Position numbers and translations under genes: made by a program | Notes under the pieces: generated by a model | Told to the model about the DNA's origin: nothing | Databases searched by the model: none | Seen by the model: the letters and a program-made list of their open reading frames with translations, nothing else | Assembly: GCA_028288765.1 (NCBI GenBank) | Contig: JAQGHQ010000300.1 | Span: 1-36,907, forward strand | Direction: 5' to 3' | DNA from: Gemmataceae bacterium | GTDB taxonomy: Bacteria > Planctomycetota > Planctomycetia > Gemmatales > Gemmataceae | Length of the DNA: 36,907 bases | Part shown: piece after piece, positions 19,415 to 27,478 of the stretch | Numbering within the stretch: the first letter of the stretch is position 1 | Layout: each line of letters opens with the position of its first letter

Positions 19415-20077
19415 TCATCGGCGTTTTCGGTCCTCGGACTCGTCCCACGGCTCCCAGCGGTCTTCCTGCCGGGGCTCCGCGTCCTCGGGCGGGACCTCCA
19501 TCCCCAGCTCCTGCATCAGCTGCCGGCGCCGGGCGGGGCCGGCGTGATCGCACAGCCGGGTGAGCCCGAAGATCAACAGCGCCGCGTTCGCCGCCAGGAG
19601 GACGCCCTGCCCAGTGGCAACCTCGCCCGCAACGAACCCTTTGCCGGCTCCGTCGAACAGAATGTAGAGAACCACCGAGCCGACGTGGGTGGTGAGCTGG
19701 ACCGCGCCCCCGACCTTCCCGGGGATCAGGAGGGTCAGGACGGCGCACAGGGCGACCACCAGCAACAGGCCCGTCGCCAGCGGCGGGACCGGCGTCAAGT
19801 TCGCGTGGTTGAAGAGCTGACCGCCGGCGACCGCCCCGGAAATCAGGGTGATCAGCCCCACCCAGAACCGCACGTACCCGACGAAGACCGATTTCAGGCT
19901 CACCCCGATCGGCTTCCCGCGGAAGTCCCCGCCGGACTCCGACCCCTTGATCACGATGTACCCGCCGGTCGGGAACAGCGGGACGAAGTTCAGATGGGCG
20001 AACTTCGTGATCACGTAGCAGAGGCCGGGGACCCGGTCCACCTTCCCGTACATTTTCTCGCCGAAGACGACGAACAT
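19415..20077 (-). CDS. Conserved hypothetical membrane protein
   Basis: 220 residues from the ATG at 20077, with GAGGA about 7 nt upstream. The N-terminal 50 residues (FGEKMYGKVDRVPGL, KFAHLNFVPLFPTGGYIV) resemble a motif common in uncharacterised planctomycete membrane proteins. Four hydrophobic segments follow at about residues 67-86, 93-114, 125-137 and 150-165. The C-terminus is charged (AEPRQEDRWEPWDESEDRKRR) and probably cytoplasmic. No enzymatic motif is seen. It lies between the CocE-like hydrolase and the PSCyt1 gene in the same direction, but repeat elements separate it from both, so cotranscription is uncertain. Confidence 0.75.
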   Translation of the reverse strand: MFVVFGEKMYGKVDRVPGLCYVITKFAHLNFVPLFPTGGYIVIKGSESGGDFRGKPIGVSLKSVFVGYVRFWVGLITLISGAVAGGQLFNHANLTPVPPLATGLLLVVALCAVLTLLIPGKVGGAVQLTTHVGSVVLYILFDGAGKGFVAGEVATGQGVLLAANAALLIFGLTRLCDHAGPARRRQLMQELGMEVPPEDAEPRQEDRWEPWDESEDRKRR

Positions 20078-20158
20078 GGGCGATCCTCGTGGCGCCCGGG
20101 CGGGGCTGGGGGAATTCTTCCTGGGACCGCATCCATCCTGGCCGCTCTTCAAGGGACC

Positions 20159-20200
20159 GGCTCGAAGCGGGCGAGACGCCCGCGCTCCCGGGAGTCGGAA
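20159..20200. repeat. Short intergenic palindrome, GCGGGCG family
   Basis: GCGGGCG (20167-20173) and CGCCCGC (20177-20183) form a 7-bp stem with a 3-nt loop inside the 140-bp gap downstream of the CocE-like gene. Its translation (AGETPALPG) recurs as a spurious peptide in planctomycete genomes (recollection, not checked), which suggests a dispersed repeat. Confidence 0.55.
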
Positions 20201-20217
20201 AACGAGAATCCTGCCGG

Positions 20218-22128
20218 TCACTTCACCACCCGGACGGTGACCCGCGACGGGTGCTCGGCCGAGTAGTAAACGCGGTGGGTCTGCTTCGTGAAGTCTTTTT
20301 CGGCTGCGGAGTAGATGTCGCAGAAGGTTTGCGGGTTCCGGTCCACGAGCGGGAACCAGGTACTTTGTACCTGGACCATGATCCGGTGCCCGGGGCGGAA
20401 CGTGTGAAGCGTATCCGGGAGGGTGAACTTCACCCGGGTGACCTTCCCCGGCTCGAACGGTTCGGGTTTTTCGAAGCTACTCCGGAATTTGCCCCGGAAT
20501 ACGTCCCCACGGACCAGCTGTTGGTACCCGCCCATCCGCACCTGGGTGGGGTTCGGGTCCGGGTCGGGGAAATCGTCGGGGTAAACGTCGACCAGCTTCA
20601 CCACCCAGTCGGCGTCGGTCCCGGTTGTGCTGACGAACAGGTCCACCTCGATCGGCCCGGCGATCGTGGCGTCCTCCTTGAGCGCGCCCGTCTGGTAGAC
20701 GAGGACGTCCGGCCGGGTGGCGGCGAACCGCTGGTCGGCGGTCATGTACTCCTTCACCATCCCGATGGTCGTCTTACTGATGAACGGTACCGGCTTGGCC
20801 GGGTCGGAAACGAAATCGTCCGCCCCGGCCGAACCGTTCGGTTCCGCCGGAACCGGCTCCCCCGGGGCGAGCCCGCCGTGCCCGTGGAAATGATACCCGA
20901 CCGCCTTCGCGTCCTTCGGCGGCCAGGCGTCGAACCGCCGCCAGCGGTTCGTGCCGGTCTCGAACACCCACGCCTTCGGGTGCGCGGGTTCGCCCTTGCC
21001 CTTCAGGTGGAACTCGAAGAACGGGAGCTCGATCTTCTCGCGGTAGAACTCGCCGGTCTTCGCGTTGAATGGCACGTCGCCGAGATGGTCGCCGGCGTCC
21101 CGCGACCACCCGCCGTGGTCCCACGGTCCCATCACCAGGTGGTTGAACTTCGGCGGGTCGTTCGTCTCGGCGGCCTTGAACGTCTCCAGTGCGCCGAAGA
21201 GGTTCTCGGCGTCAAACCACCCGCCGACGGTCAGCACGGCCGGCTTGATCCGCTTCACGTGCTGCCGGACGTTGCGGGCCTTCCACCAGTCGTCGTAGGT
21301 GCCGTGCTGCATGACCTCGTTCCAGAACGCGACGTCGCCCTTGAAGTGCTTTTTGTCGGCGTTGGCGAGCGGCCCCATGTCGAGGAAGAACCGGTACCCG
21401 TCGGGCGTGCCGTGGTCGAACGGGAGGAACGGGGACTTGGTGATCGGTTCGGGCCGGGGCTTGCCGAAGTTCGCCATGAAGTTGAAGGCGTGCGGCAGGA
21501 ACAGGGCGCCGTTGTGGTGCCAGTCGTCGCCGACGAACCAGTCGGTCACCGGGGCCTGCGGGGAGACGGCCTTCAAGGCCGGGTGGGCGTCGATCATCCC
21601 GCAAACGGTGTAGAACCCGGGGTACGAGATGCCCCACTGCCCGACCTTCCCGTTGTGCCCCTTCACGGTCTTCAGCAGCCAGTCGATCGTGTCGAACGTG
21701 TCGCTGGTCTCGTCGACGTCCTGCGGGGTCTTCTTGGCCGGGTCGTACGGCCGCATGTTCACAAACTCGCCCCCGGACATCCACCGCCCGCGGACGTCCT
21801 GGTAGACGAAGATGTACCCGGCCTTCTGGTAGAGTGTGCCGGGCCGGAGGCTGTCCGGGTATTTGTCCACGCCGTAGGGGGCGCAGCTGTACGGGGTCCG
21901 CATGAGGAGGATCGGGTAGGTCTGGGAGTCGTCCTTGGGGACGTACACGGAGGTGAACAGCGTCACCCCGTCCCGCATCGGGACGCGATACTCGTACTTC
22001 GTGTAGGTCGCCTTGACCGGCTCCGGCTTCTCGGCCGCCGTCGGCGGCGGGGGCTGACCGACCGCGCCCGCCGGGAACGCGACCAGGGCGAGGACGACCG
22101 GGGCCAACCAGCGGAGGAACCTCGGCAT
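20218..22128 (-). CDS. CocE/NonD family hydrolase (X-Pro dipeptidyl-peptidase S15-like)
   Basis: 636 residues with a signal peptide (FLRWLAPVVLALVAFPAGAVG), so probably periplasmic or secreted. The alpha/beta-hydrolase part starts at about residue 45 (YRVPMRDGVTLFTSVYVP). The nucleophile elbow GISYPG puts Ser at 168. The expected acid is D306 in GGWFDAENL and the base is H338 in MGPWDHGGW, so the triad is complete. A C-terminal jelly-roll domain (about 400-636) matches the PepX_C type (FVSTTGTDADWVVKLVDVYP). The family hydrolyses esters or amides with acyl or X-Pro groups; the substrate cannot be told. It starts 33 bp below the VapC stop in the same direction. Confidence 0.92.
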   Translation of the reverse strand: MPRFLRWLAPVVLALVAFPAGAVGQPPPPTAAEKPEPVKATYTKYEYRVPMRDGVTLFTSVYVPKDDSQTYPILLMRTPYSCAPYGVDKYPDSLRPGTLYQKAGYIFVYQDVRGRWMSGGEFVNMRPYDPAKKTPQDVDETSDTFDTIDWLLKTVKGHNGKVGQWGISYPGFYTVCGMIDAHPALKAVSPQAPVTDWFVGDDWHHNGALFLPHAFNFMANFGKPRPEPITKSPFLPFDHGTPDGYRFFLDMGPLANADKKHFKGDVAFWNEVMQHGTYDDWWKARNVRQHVKRIKPAVLTVGGWFDAENLFGALETFKAAETNDPPKFNHLVMGPWDHGGWSRDAGDHLGDVPFNAKTGEFYREKIELPFFEFHLKGKGEPAHPKAWVFETGTNRWRRFDAWPPKDAKAVGYHFHGHGGLAPGEPVPAEPNGSAGADDFVSDPAKPVPFISKTTIGMVKEYMTADQRFAATRPDVLVYQTGALKEDATIAGPIEVDLFVSTTGTDADWVVKLVDVYPDDFPDPDPNPTQVRMGGYQQLVRGDVFRGKFRSSFEKPEPFEPGKVTRVKFTLPDTLHTFRPGHRIMVQVQSTWFPLVDRNPQTFCDIYSAAEKDFTKQTHRVYYSAEHPSRVTVRVVK

Positions 22129-22161
22129 GACGTCGTCTTTCCGGGAGAGGCGGGTGGAGGG

Positions 22162-22617
22162 TCAGGGGGTGTAGATCGGTATGCCGGCGGCAATCGCGGC
22201 CGCTTTCAGCGATGTGTCGACCGTGGCGAGCGGGACCGAGTAACGGAGGGCGAGTTCGAGGTATGCGGCGTCGAAGACGGAGACGGAATGAGCCCGCGCC
22301 AGGGTCAGAATATCGCCCCAGGCACGGGCAAATGTTTGTCGATCAAGGGCGTAGTGGAGGGGGTAGAAACGGGCAAGAAAGTGGTTGACCTGGGCGGCGG
22401 TGCCCGCCCCGATTTTCTCCGCCGCCCGGAGCAAGTTTGCCAGTTCGAGAGACCATGAGGCCGGGACGGCGACCACGGCCGAGGTCATCTTCGCCATTAC
22501 ACCCGTCGCATAACTGCTCACCGTTCCGGCAAACGACCAGGCCAGAGGGACCGACACGTCCAGAACGAACTCTGGTTTTCCCGAGATTTTCTGGCGCCAA
22601 AGCGGCAGAGGAGTCAT
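22162..22617 (-). CDS. vapC: VapC-type PIN-domain ribonuclease toxin
   Basis: 151 residues. The PIN-domain acidic cluster is present: D20 (FVLDVSVPLAW), E58 (SLELANLL), D116 (VFDAAYLELA) and D134 (ATVDTSL). These residues coordinate Mg in VapC RNases, which cleave tRNA or rRNA when freed from antitoxin. The start at 22617 overlaps the antitoxin stop in an ATGA arrangement, so translation is probably coupled. All four acidic residues are intact, so the toxin is likely active. Confidence 0.9.
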   Translation of the reverse strand: MTPLPLWRQKISGKPEFVLDVSVPLAWSFAGTVSSYATGVMAKMTSAVVAVPASWSLELANLLRAAEKIGAGTAAQVNHFLARFYPLHYALDRQTFARAWGDILTLARAHSVSVFDAAYLELALRYSVPLATVDTSLKAAAIAAGIPIYTP

Positions 22618-22895
22618 TCACGCCCCCGGCACTGATCGAGAAAATCCTGGAATGTCATCCCCGGCGGCAGTGTAAGCGGAGCATCAGCCCGTCCGGATTG
22701 CCACTCCCGGACCAATCGCTCCCGCTCGGGCTGAGTCGCGGCGATCTCCTCCGGTGTGGTCGGGAACATCGGCGGGCCGACCAGTTCCGCAACAGCCTTG
22801 CCGCGGTCCGAGATCACGACGGACCTTCCCGCGGCCACCTGGGCGATGAGTTCGGCCAGATGCTCCCGGGCTTCCTCCATAGTCACAACGAACAT
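22614..22895 (-). CDS. Phd/YefM-type antitoxin of the VapC pair
   Basis: 93 residues. The N-terminal half matches the Phd/YefM DNA-binding fold (MEEAREHLAELIAQVAAG, VVISDRGKAVAELV). The C-terminal tail (TPEEIAATQPERERL to FLDQCRGRE) is the expected toxin-wrapping segment. GGAGG lies 5 nt upstream of the ATG at 22895. It overlaps vapC by 4 nt. Antitoxins of this class repress their own promoter, so the operator would be expected just upstream; however the aldo/keto reductase stop is only 18 bp away, so read-through is possible. Confidence 0.9.
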   Translation of the reverse strand: MFVVTMEEAREHLAELIAQVAAGRSVVISDRGKAVAELVGPPMFPTTPEEIAATQPERERLVREWQSGRADAPLTLPPGMTFQDFLDQCRGRE

Positions 22896-22913
22896 GTTCG
22901 CCTCCTGCGGGTC

Positions 22914-23876
22914 TTACCCCGGGTTCGCCGCCAGGAACCCATCTATCTCATCCCCCTCGGCCGGCGTCAACCGCCACTCGGCCGCCCCGATCAATTCCTT
23001 CAGCTGCCCGGGCCGCCGGGCCCCCACGATCGCCCCGGTCACCGCCGGGTTCCGCAGCACCCAGGCAATCGCCACCTCGCCCGCCGTCCGCCCGTGCCGC
23101 CCGCCGATCGCCTTGAGCAGATCCACGAGGGCCAGGTTGCGGGTCAGGAGCGGCTCCTGGTAGTGCTTGTTCTTCTCCTTCCGCCAGTCGTCGGCCGGGA
23201 GGGCGGCGACCCGCTCCCGGGTCATCGCCCCGGTGAGGAGCCCCGAGGCCATCGGCGAGTACGCGATCACCCCGATGTTATTCGCCAGGCAGTACGGCAG
23301 GATCGACTGCTCGACCTCGGGGCGGATCATCGAGTACGGCGGCTGGAGCGACGTGATCGGCCCGAACTTCGCGACCCGGGCAATCTGTGCCGCGTCAAAG
23401 TTCGACACCCCGATCCACCGGACCTTTCCTTCTTCCTTCAGCTGTACCAGGGTCTGCCACCCTTCCTTGATGTCCTCGTCCGGCTCCGGCCAGTGGATCT
23501 GGTACAGGTCGATCACGTCGACCTTCAGCCGGCGGAGGCTGGCCTCGCACTCCCGGCGGATGCTCTCGGCCTTGAGCGACTTCCCGATCTGTCGCCGCTC
23601 GTCCCACACCCGTTCGCACTTGGTGAACACGAGCGGCCGCCGCGGCAGCCCGGTCAGGGCCTTCGCGACCACCTCCTCGGAGTGCCCGAGCCCGTACACG
23701 GCGGCGGTGTCGATCCAGTTCACGCCGAGGTCGACCGCCTCGCGGATCGCGGCCACGCTGGCGGCGTCGTCCTGGGCCCCCCAGCCGAAGGCCCACCCGC
23801 CGCCGCCGATCGCCCAGGCCCCGAACCCGATCGGGGTGATGTGCATGTCCGAGTTGCCGAGCCGGCGGGTCTGCAT
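22914..23876 (-). CDS. Aldo/keto reductase
   Basis: 320 residues from the ATG at 23876, chosen because GGAGG lies 8 nt upstream and MQTRRLGNSDMHITPIGFG is the standard family opening. Further in-frame starts upstream (23891, 23945) encode unrelated Arg/Pro-rich sequence. The catalytic tetrad is complete: D56 and Y61 (WIDTAAVYG), K86 (FTKCE), H128 (LYQIHWP). The C-terminal NADP-binding loop is present (IVGARRPGQLKELI). The protein is expected to be a cytoplasmic NADPH-dependent reductase of aldehydes, ketones or sugars. It is divergent from the phosphodiesterase-like gene at 23957. Confidence 0.93.
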   Translation of the reverse strand: MQTRRLGNSDMHITPIGFGAWAIGGGGWAFGWGAQDDAASVAAIREAVDLGVNWIDTAAVYGLGHSEEVVAKALTGLPRRPLVFTKCERVWDERRQIGKSLKAESIRRECEASLRRLKVDVIDLYQIHWPEPDEDIKEGWQTLVQLKEEGKVRWIGVSNFDAAQIARVAKFGPITSLQPPYSMIRPEVEQSILPYCLANNIGVIAYSPMASGLLTGAMTRERVAALPADDWRKEKNKHYQEPLLTRNLALVDLLKAIGGRHGRTAGEVAIAWVLRNPAVTGAIVGARRPGQLKELIGAAEWRLTPAEGDEIDGFLAANPG

Positions 23877-23884
23877 GACGGGTG

Positions 23885-23889
23885 CCTCC
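23885..23889 (-). promoter_or_regulatory. Ribosome binding site that fixes the aldo/keto reductase start
   Basis: GGAGG on the minus strand, 8 nt before the ATG at 23876. It favours this start over the in-frame ATG at 23891, which overlaps the site. Confidence 0.7.
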
Positions 23890-23956
23890 ATGGGGTTCGG
23901 GCGGCCGGCCGCACGGACCCGGAGACGGCCGCGCCCGCGGGCCATACGGTGTTCGT

Positions 23957-25336
23957 ATGCAACCCATCGTACTGATCAACGCGGTCGGGCTCACCCCCCG
24001 GCTCCTGGCCCACGCCCCGCGGTTACAGGCCGTCGCGGCCGCCGGGTGGCAGGCGGCCATGGCCGAGGTCCTCCCGGCGGTCACCTGCACGGCCCAGGCC
24101 ACCCTGCTCACCGGCCGGCTCCCGGACAAGCACGGGATCGTCGCGAACGGGTGGCTGTACCGGAGCACGAACGAGGTCCGGTTCTGGCAGCAGTCGAACC
24201 GGTTGCTCCTCGAAGACCCGGTCTACGCCACCGCCCGGCTGCGGGCCGGGGCCCGGGGGCGGCCGTTCAAGTCCGCGAAACTGTTCTGGTGGTTCAATCA
24301 GGGGGCGGCGGTCGACATCTCGGTCACCCCGAAGCCGTGGTACGGGGTGGACGGGAACAAGGTGTTCGGGATCGCCGGGACGCCGCAGGAAGTGCCAGAC
24401 GACCTGGAGCGCCGGCTCGGGCCGTTCCCGTTCGCGGCGTTCTGGGGGCCGATGGCCGGCCGGCCGAGTACCGAGTGGATCGCCGCCGCCGCCGGGCTCG
24501 TCGTCCGGGAGCACCGGCCCGACCTCACCCTCGTCTACCTCCCGCACCTCGACTACGACCCGCAGCGGTTCGGGCCGGCCGGGTGCGACATGCCGGCGAC
24601 GGTGGCGGAACTCGACGAGGCCTGCGCGCCCCTCCTGGACGCCGCGGCCGCGGCCGGCGCCCGGGTCTGGGTGGTGAGCGAGTACGGCCACTGCGACGTG
24701 GCCCGGCCGGTGCTGCCGAACCTGGCGCTGCGGCGGGCCGGGCTCCTGGACGTCCGGCCCGGCCCGTTCGGGGAGCAGATCGACCTGTTCCGGTCGCGGG
24801 CGGTCGCGGTGTGCGACCACCAGATCGCCCACGTGTACGTCCAGGACCCGCGGGACTTCCCGTCCGTCGCGGACGCCCTCCGCCCGCTGGCGGGAATCGC
24901 CCGGGTGCTGACCGGCGACGAGCGGGCCGAGCTGAACCTCGCCCACCCGCGGGCCGGGGAGATCGTCCTGCTCGCCGCCCCGGACGCGTGGTTCGCCTAC
25001 CCGTTCTGGGTCGACGACCGGCTCGCCCCGGACTACGCCCGGGCGGTGGCGATCCACCACAAGCCCGGGTTCGACCCGTGCGAGCTGTTCTTCGACCCCA
25101 AGCTCTGGTTCCCGAAACTGCACGCCGCCCGCCGGCTCGTCCAGAAGAAGCTCGGGTTCCGGATGACGATGGACGTGGTCCCGCTCGACCCGCACATCGT
25201 CCGCGGGAGCCACGGGCTCGCGGCCGCGGACCCGCTCGACCGCCCGGTCCTGATCGGGCACGGGCCGAACCCCGGGCCGCGGGTGCCCATGACGGCCGTC
25301 CGGGACCTGCTTCTGGCCGCGCTGGATTTGGGGTAA
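23957..25336 (+). CDS. Alkaline-phosphatase-superfamily nucleotide pyrophosphatase/phosphodiesterase
   Basis: 459 residues from the ATG at 23957, which opens directly on the first beta strand (MQPIVLINAVGLT). The nucleophile region reads TCTAQATLLTGRLPDKHG, with Thr45 or Thr43 as catalytic residue. Metal-ligand motifs are LDYDPQRFGP, VSEYGHCD, and CDHQIAHVYV; the last part (APDAWFAYPFWVDD, IHHKPGFDPCELFFDP) is characteristic of the bacterial subgroup that includes EboF-like proteins of ebo clusters. No signal peptide is seen, so it is cytoplasmic. It would hydrolyse a phosphodiester or pyrophosphate bond of an unknown nucleotide-linked substrate. No other ebo gene is adjacent. Its 3' end takes part in the tandem duplication at 25275-25708. 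Confidence 0.9.
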   Translation: MQPIVLINAVGLTPRLLAHAPRLQAVAAAGWQAAMAEVLPAVTCTAQATLLTGRLPDKHGIVANGWLYRSTNEVRFWQQSNRLLLEDPVYATARLRAGARGRPFKSAKLFWWFNQGAAVDISVTPKPWYGVDGNKVFGIAGTPQEVPDDLERRLGPFPFAAFWGPMAGRPSTEWIAAAAGLVVREHRPDLTLVYLPHLDYDPQRFGPAGCDMPATVAELDEACAPLLDAAAAAGARVWVVSEYGHCDVARPVLPNLALRRAGLLDVRPGPFGEQIDLFRSRAVAVCDHQIAHVYVQDPRDFPSVADALRPLAGIARVLTGDERAELNLAHPRAGEIVLLAAPDAWFAYPFWVDDRLAPDYARAVAIHHKPGFDPCELFFDPKLWFPKLHAARRLVQKKLGFRMTMDVVPLDPHIVRGSHGLAAADPLDRPVLIGHGPNPGPRVPMTAVRDLLLAALDLG

Positions 25337-25348
25337 TCCAGGCATCTC

Positions 25349-25446
25349 ACCACAAAGGCACGAAGATCACACAAAGACCACGAAGAAGGCAAGAGAGTAA
25401 ATTCTCTTTCTTCGTGGTCTTTGTGTGATCTTCGTGCCTTTGTGGT
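25349..25446. repeat. Perfect 39-bp stem inverted repeat (copy 1)
   Basis: Bases 25349-25387 are exactly complementary to 25408-25446 around a 20-nt loop with further partial pairing. Arms begin ACCACAAAGGCACGAAG. The element lies 12 bp beyond the phosphodiesterase stop and could terminate transcription on both strands, although neither side has a long U-run. Confidence 0.9.
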
Positions 25447-25558
25447 AATTCTTAAATCTTCACCCGATCAGTTTCCGCAGGTCCTTGACGGGCCGCGGGT
25501 GCCCATGACGGCCGTCCGGGACCTGCTCCTGGCGCTGGATTTGGGATGAGGAGGGATT

Positions 25559-25663
25559 CACCACAAAGGCACGAAGATCGCACAAAGGGCACGAAGAAAG
25601 AGTCATTAATTTACTCTCTTGCCTTCTTTGTGCTCTTTGTGCGACATTCGTGCCTTTGTGGTG
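25559..25663. repeat. Imperfect 40-nt-arm inverted repeat (copy 2)
   Basis: Arms 25559-25598 and 25624-25663 are complementary at 36 of 40 positions. It is the duplicated sister of the hairpin at 25349-25446. A short T-run follows (GAGTTTTTG at 25663-25671), so on the plus strand it resembles a terminator. Confidence 0.88.
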
Positions 25664-25677
25664 AGTTTTTGTAATTC

Positions 25678-26571
25678 TCACCCGATCAGTTTCCGCAGGT
25701 CCTTGACGTGCCGCGGGACGGCGACCTTCGGGTCCTCGGCCGCCTCGTACTCGAGCGCGACGTACCCGTGGAAGTTCGCGTCCTTGAGGATCTTCACCAC
25801 CCGGCCGAGGTCGGCTTCTTCCTTCTTCCCGCCCGGGTACACCTCCGTCTTGACCTGCGACACCACCCCATACGGGGCGATCTTGGCGATGTCCGCGTAC
25901 GGGTCCGGGGTGCGGAAGTTCCCGGTGTCGATGTTCACCCCGAGGGCCGGACTCTTGATCGGCTTGACCAGGTCCAGCAGGTGCGCCGGGGTGTCCGTGA
26001 TCCCGCCGTGGTTCTCCAGGGCGAGGAGCACCCCGGCCGTCTCCGCGGCCGCACAGCACTCGTCGATCGCGTCCACCACCCGCCTCTGCGCCTGGTCCAG
26101 CGTCTCGCCCTTCTCCAGGTTCCCGGCGAAGATCCGGACCGTCTTCGCCCCGAGCCGGGCCGCCCGGGCGGTCCAGTCCTTCACCTTCCGGATCTCGGCC
26201 GCCCGCTTCGTCTCGTCCTTCAGGGTGAAGGTGTTGCCGACCGGTACCCCCGAGATGGCGAGCCTCTTCTTCGCGGCGTGGGCCTTGAGCCTGTCCAGGT
26301 ACTCGTCCGACGTGTCGGCGAAGTAGTACGACGTGAGTTCGACGGCGTCGAGCGGTAATTCCGCGGCGAGGTCGATGAAGTCGAACAGGGTCATCGTCGG
26401 CTTTTTCAGGTCGAGCGCCTGACGGAAGCTGTACGCGGCGAGGCTGAGCTTCAGGTCCGGCTTGTCGGCCGGCCGCTTGATCGGGTCGATGGCGGACAGG
26501 CCGGGCGGGCCGGCGAGCGCGAGGCCGGTACCGGCGGCGGAGCGGAGGAAATCGCGGCGGGATGGGGTCAT
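25678..26571 (-). CDS. Sugar phosphate isomerase/epimerase (Tat-exported TIM barrel)
   Basis: 297 residues from the ATG at 26571, which opens a twin-arginine signal (MTPSRRDFLRSAAGTGLAL). The AP-endonuclease-2-type TIM barrel follows: LSLAAYSFRQ, AVELTSYYFADT, VRIFAGNLEKGE, LALENHGG (metal-ligand Glu/His), GVNIDTGNF (Asp), VSQVKTEVYPGG, YVALEYEAAEDP (Glu). These are the usual divalent-metal ligands of the xylose-isomerase-like family. It probably isomerises or epimerises a sugar in the periplasm. It lies downstream of plsC with a 63-bp gap and may be read with the lipid genes. A fossil copy of its last 30 bp lies at 25461-25490. Confidence 0.92.
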   Translation of the reverse strand: MTPSRRDFLRSAAGTGLALAGPPGLSAIDPIKRPADKPDLKLSLAAYSFRQALDLKKPTMTLFDFIDLAAELPLDAVELTSYYFADTSDEYLDRLKAHAAKKRLAISGVPVGNTFTLKDETKRAAEIRKVKDWTARAARLGAKTVRIFAGNLEKGETLDQAQRRVVDAIDECCAAAETAGVLLALENHGGITDTPAHLLDLVKPIKSPALGVNIDTGNFRTPDPYADIAKIAPYGVVSQVKTEVYPGGKKEEADLGRVVKILKDANFHGYVALEYEAAEDPKVAVPRHVKDLRKLIG

Positions 26572-26634
26572 GGCAGCACTCCGTGGGATGGAGACCCCAG
26601 GATAGCCACGACCGGGCACGGGGAGACAGGAAAA

Positions 26635-27387
26635 TCAGGGTTTGGGCTCCGGGCGATCGGCGCCCGCGGCGGGGCAGCTCCGGAGCGCCCGCACTCGCTC
26701 CTCGACCACCCCGACGACCCGCTCCCACCCGTGCCGGTCGTTCGGCACGTCGGCGAACCGGACCGCCTCCCCCACCCGGATCGTAATCCGCCGCGGCCGC
26801 GGAAACCGGACCCCAGCCGGCATCGCCTCGAACGTCCCGCTCAGGTGGCAGGGGATCACCGGGACGGGCGTGCCGGCGACCAGCATCCCGATCCCGGACT
26901 TGAACGGCAGGAGGTCCCCGTCGCGGGTCCGGGCCCCTTCCGGGAACAGGACGAACCCGCACGGGGTGCCGAGCAACTTTTCCCGCAGATCCTGGAGCGC
27001 CTTCGGGGTCCGCCGCTTCCGCCAGACCGGCAGGGCGTTGATGAACCCGGCGGCGAACGCGGTGGCGAACCCGCTCTCGAAGAACACGTCGCCGGCGGCC
27101 AGGGCGAACACCCGGTCCCGCAGGTCGACCCGCAACGGGGCCGCGAGGGCGAGGGCGTCGAGGTGGCTGGCGTGGTTCGAGCAGAGGACGAACGGCGGCT
27201 CGGCCGGCAGGTGCTCCCGGCCGATCACCCGGAGGCGGTGCCACAGGGCGAAGTACGCCCGGCTGGCCAGCGCCCAGGCGGTGTGGACGGCGGTCAGGAA
27301 CGGCCCGCTCTCGCGCCGGACGCTCGACAACCGCTCCCACGTGTGCAGGCCGATGTCCTTCGCCGGCCGGATGTCGAAGTCGTCCAT
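26635..27387 (-). CDS. plsC: 1-acyl-sn-glycerol-3-phosphate acyltransferase (PlsC family)
   Basis: 250 residues. The acyltransferase motifs are intact: NHASHLD (N71, H72, D77; NHx4D), FPEGART (148-154), and VPVIPCHLSG as the fourth block. A hydrophobic stretch at about 32-48 would anchor it to the inner membrane. The reaction is acyl transfer to lysophosphatidate to give phosphatidate, the substrate of CdsA, whose gene lies immediately upstream. A broader role in other acyl transfers is possible because the family is diverse. Confidence 0.92.
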   Translation of the reverse strand: MDDFDIRPAKDIGLHTWERLSSVRRESGPFLTAVHTAWALASRAYFALWHRLRVIGREHLPAEPPFVLCSNHASHLDALALAAPLRVDLRDRVFALAAGDVFFESGFATAFAAGFINALPVWRKRRTPKALQDLREKLLGTPCGFVLFPEGARTRDGDLLPFKSGIGMLVAGTPVPVIPCHLSGTFEAMPAGVRFPRPRRITIRVGEAVRFADVPNDRHGWERVVGVVEERVRALRSCPAAGADRPEPKP

Positions 27388-27392
27388 ACGGG

Positions 27393-27470
27393 GAGCCTCT
27401 CCCCGACCCTCCCCGGCGGGGAGGGAGCTGACCCCCGTCCCTCCCGGGGAAGGGGGGTGGGGGGGTGTTT
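27393..27470. repeat. GC-rich intergenic palindromes between cdsA and plsC
   Basis: CCCTCCCC (27407-27414) pairs with GGGGAGGG (27418-27425) with a 3-nt loop; further runs of C and G follow up to 27470. Translation (LSPTLPGGEG, PTPLPREGRG) matches recurrent spurious peptides of dispersed repeats (recollection, not checked). It fills the 91-bp gap in the lipid operon without interrupting a gene. Confidence 0.6.
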
Positions 27471-27478
27471 CTTCGGCC

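Larger units (their letters stand above)
25337..25677. other. Intergenic region between convergent genes, holding a duplicated hairpin
   Basis: 340 bp between the convergent phosphodiesterase and epimerase stops. It contains two hairpins and a fossil junction of both gene ends, described separately. No gene is called. Confidence 0.85.
25275..25708. repeat. 216-bp tandem duplication covering two convergent gene ends
   Basis: The order phosphodiesterase 3' end, hairpin, epimerase 3' end occurs twice. Unit 1 runs from 25275 to about 25490 and unit 2 from 25491 to about 25708. The inner copies (25461-25490, epimerase-like; 25491-25548, phosphodiesterase-like) are pseudogene fragments. Unit 2 has a 3-nt deletion and other changes. 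The junction lies at GGCCGCGGG, and GCCGCGGG is shared by both parent gene ends. Confidence 0.88.

Noticed and set aside
19188..20132. Upstream extension of the PSCyt1 gene
   Set aside because: It overlaps the small membrane protein gene in another frame and encodes Arg/Gly/Pro-rich sequence; the signal peptide starts at 19187.
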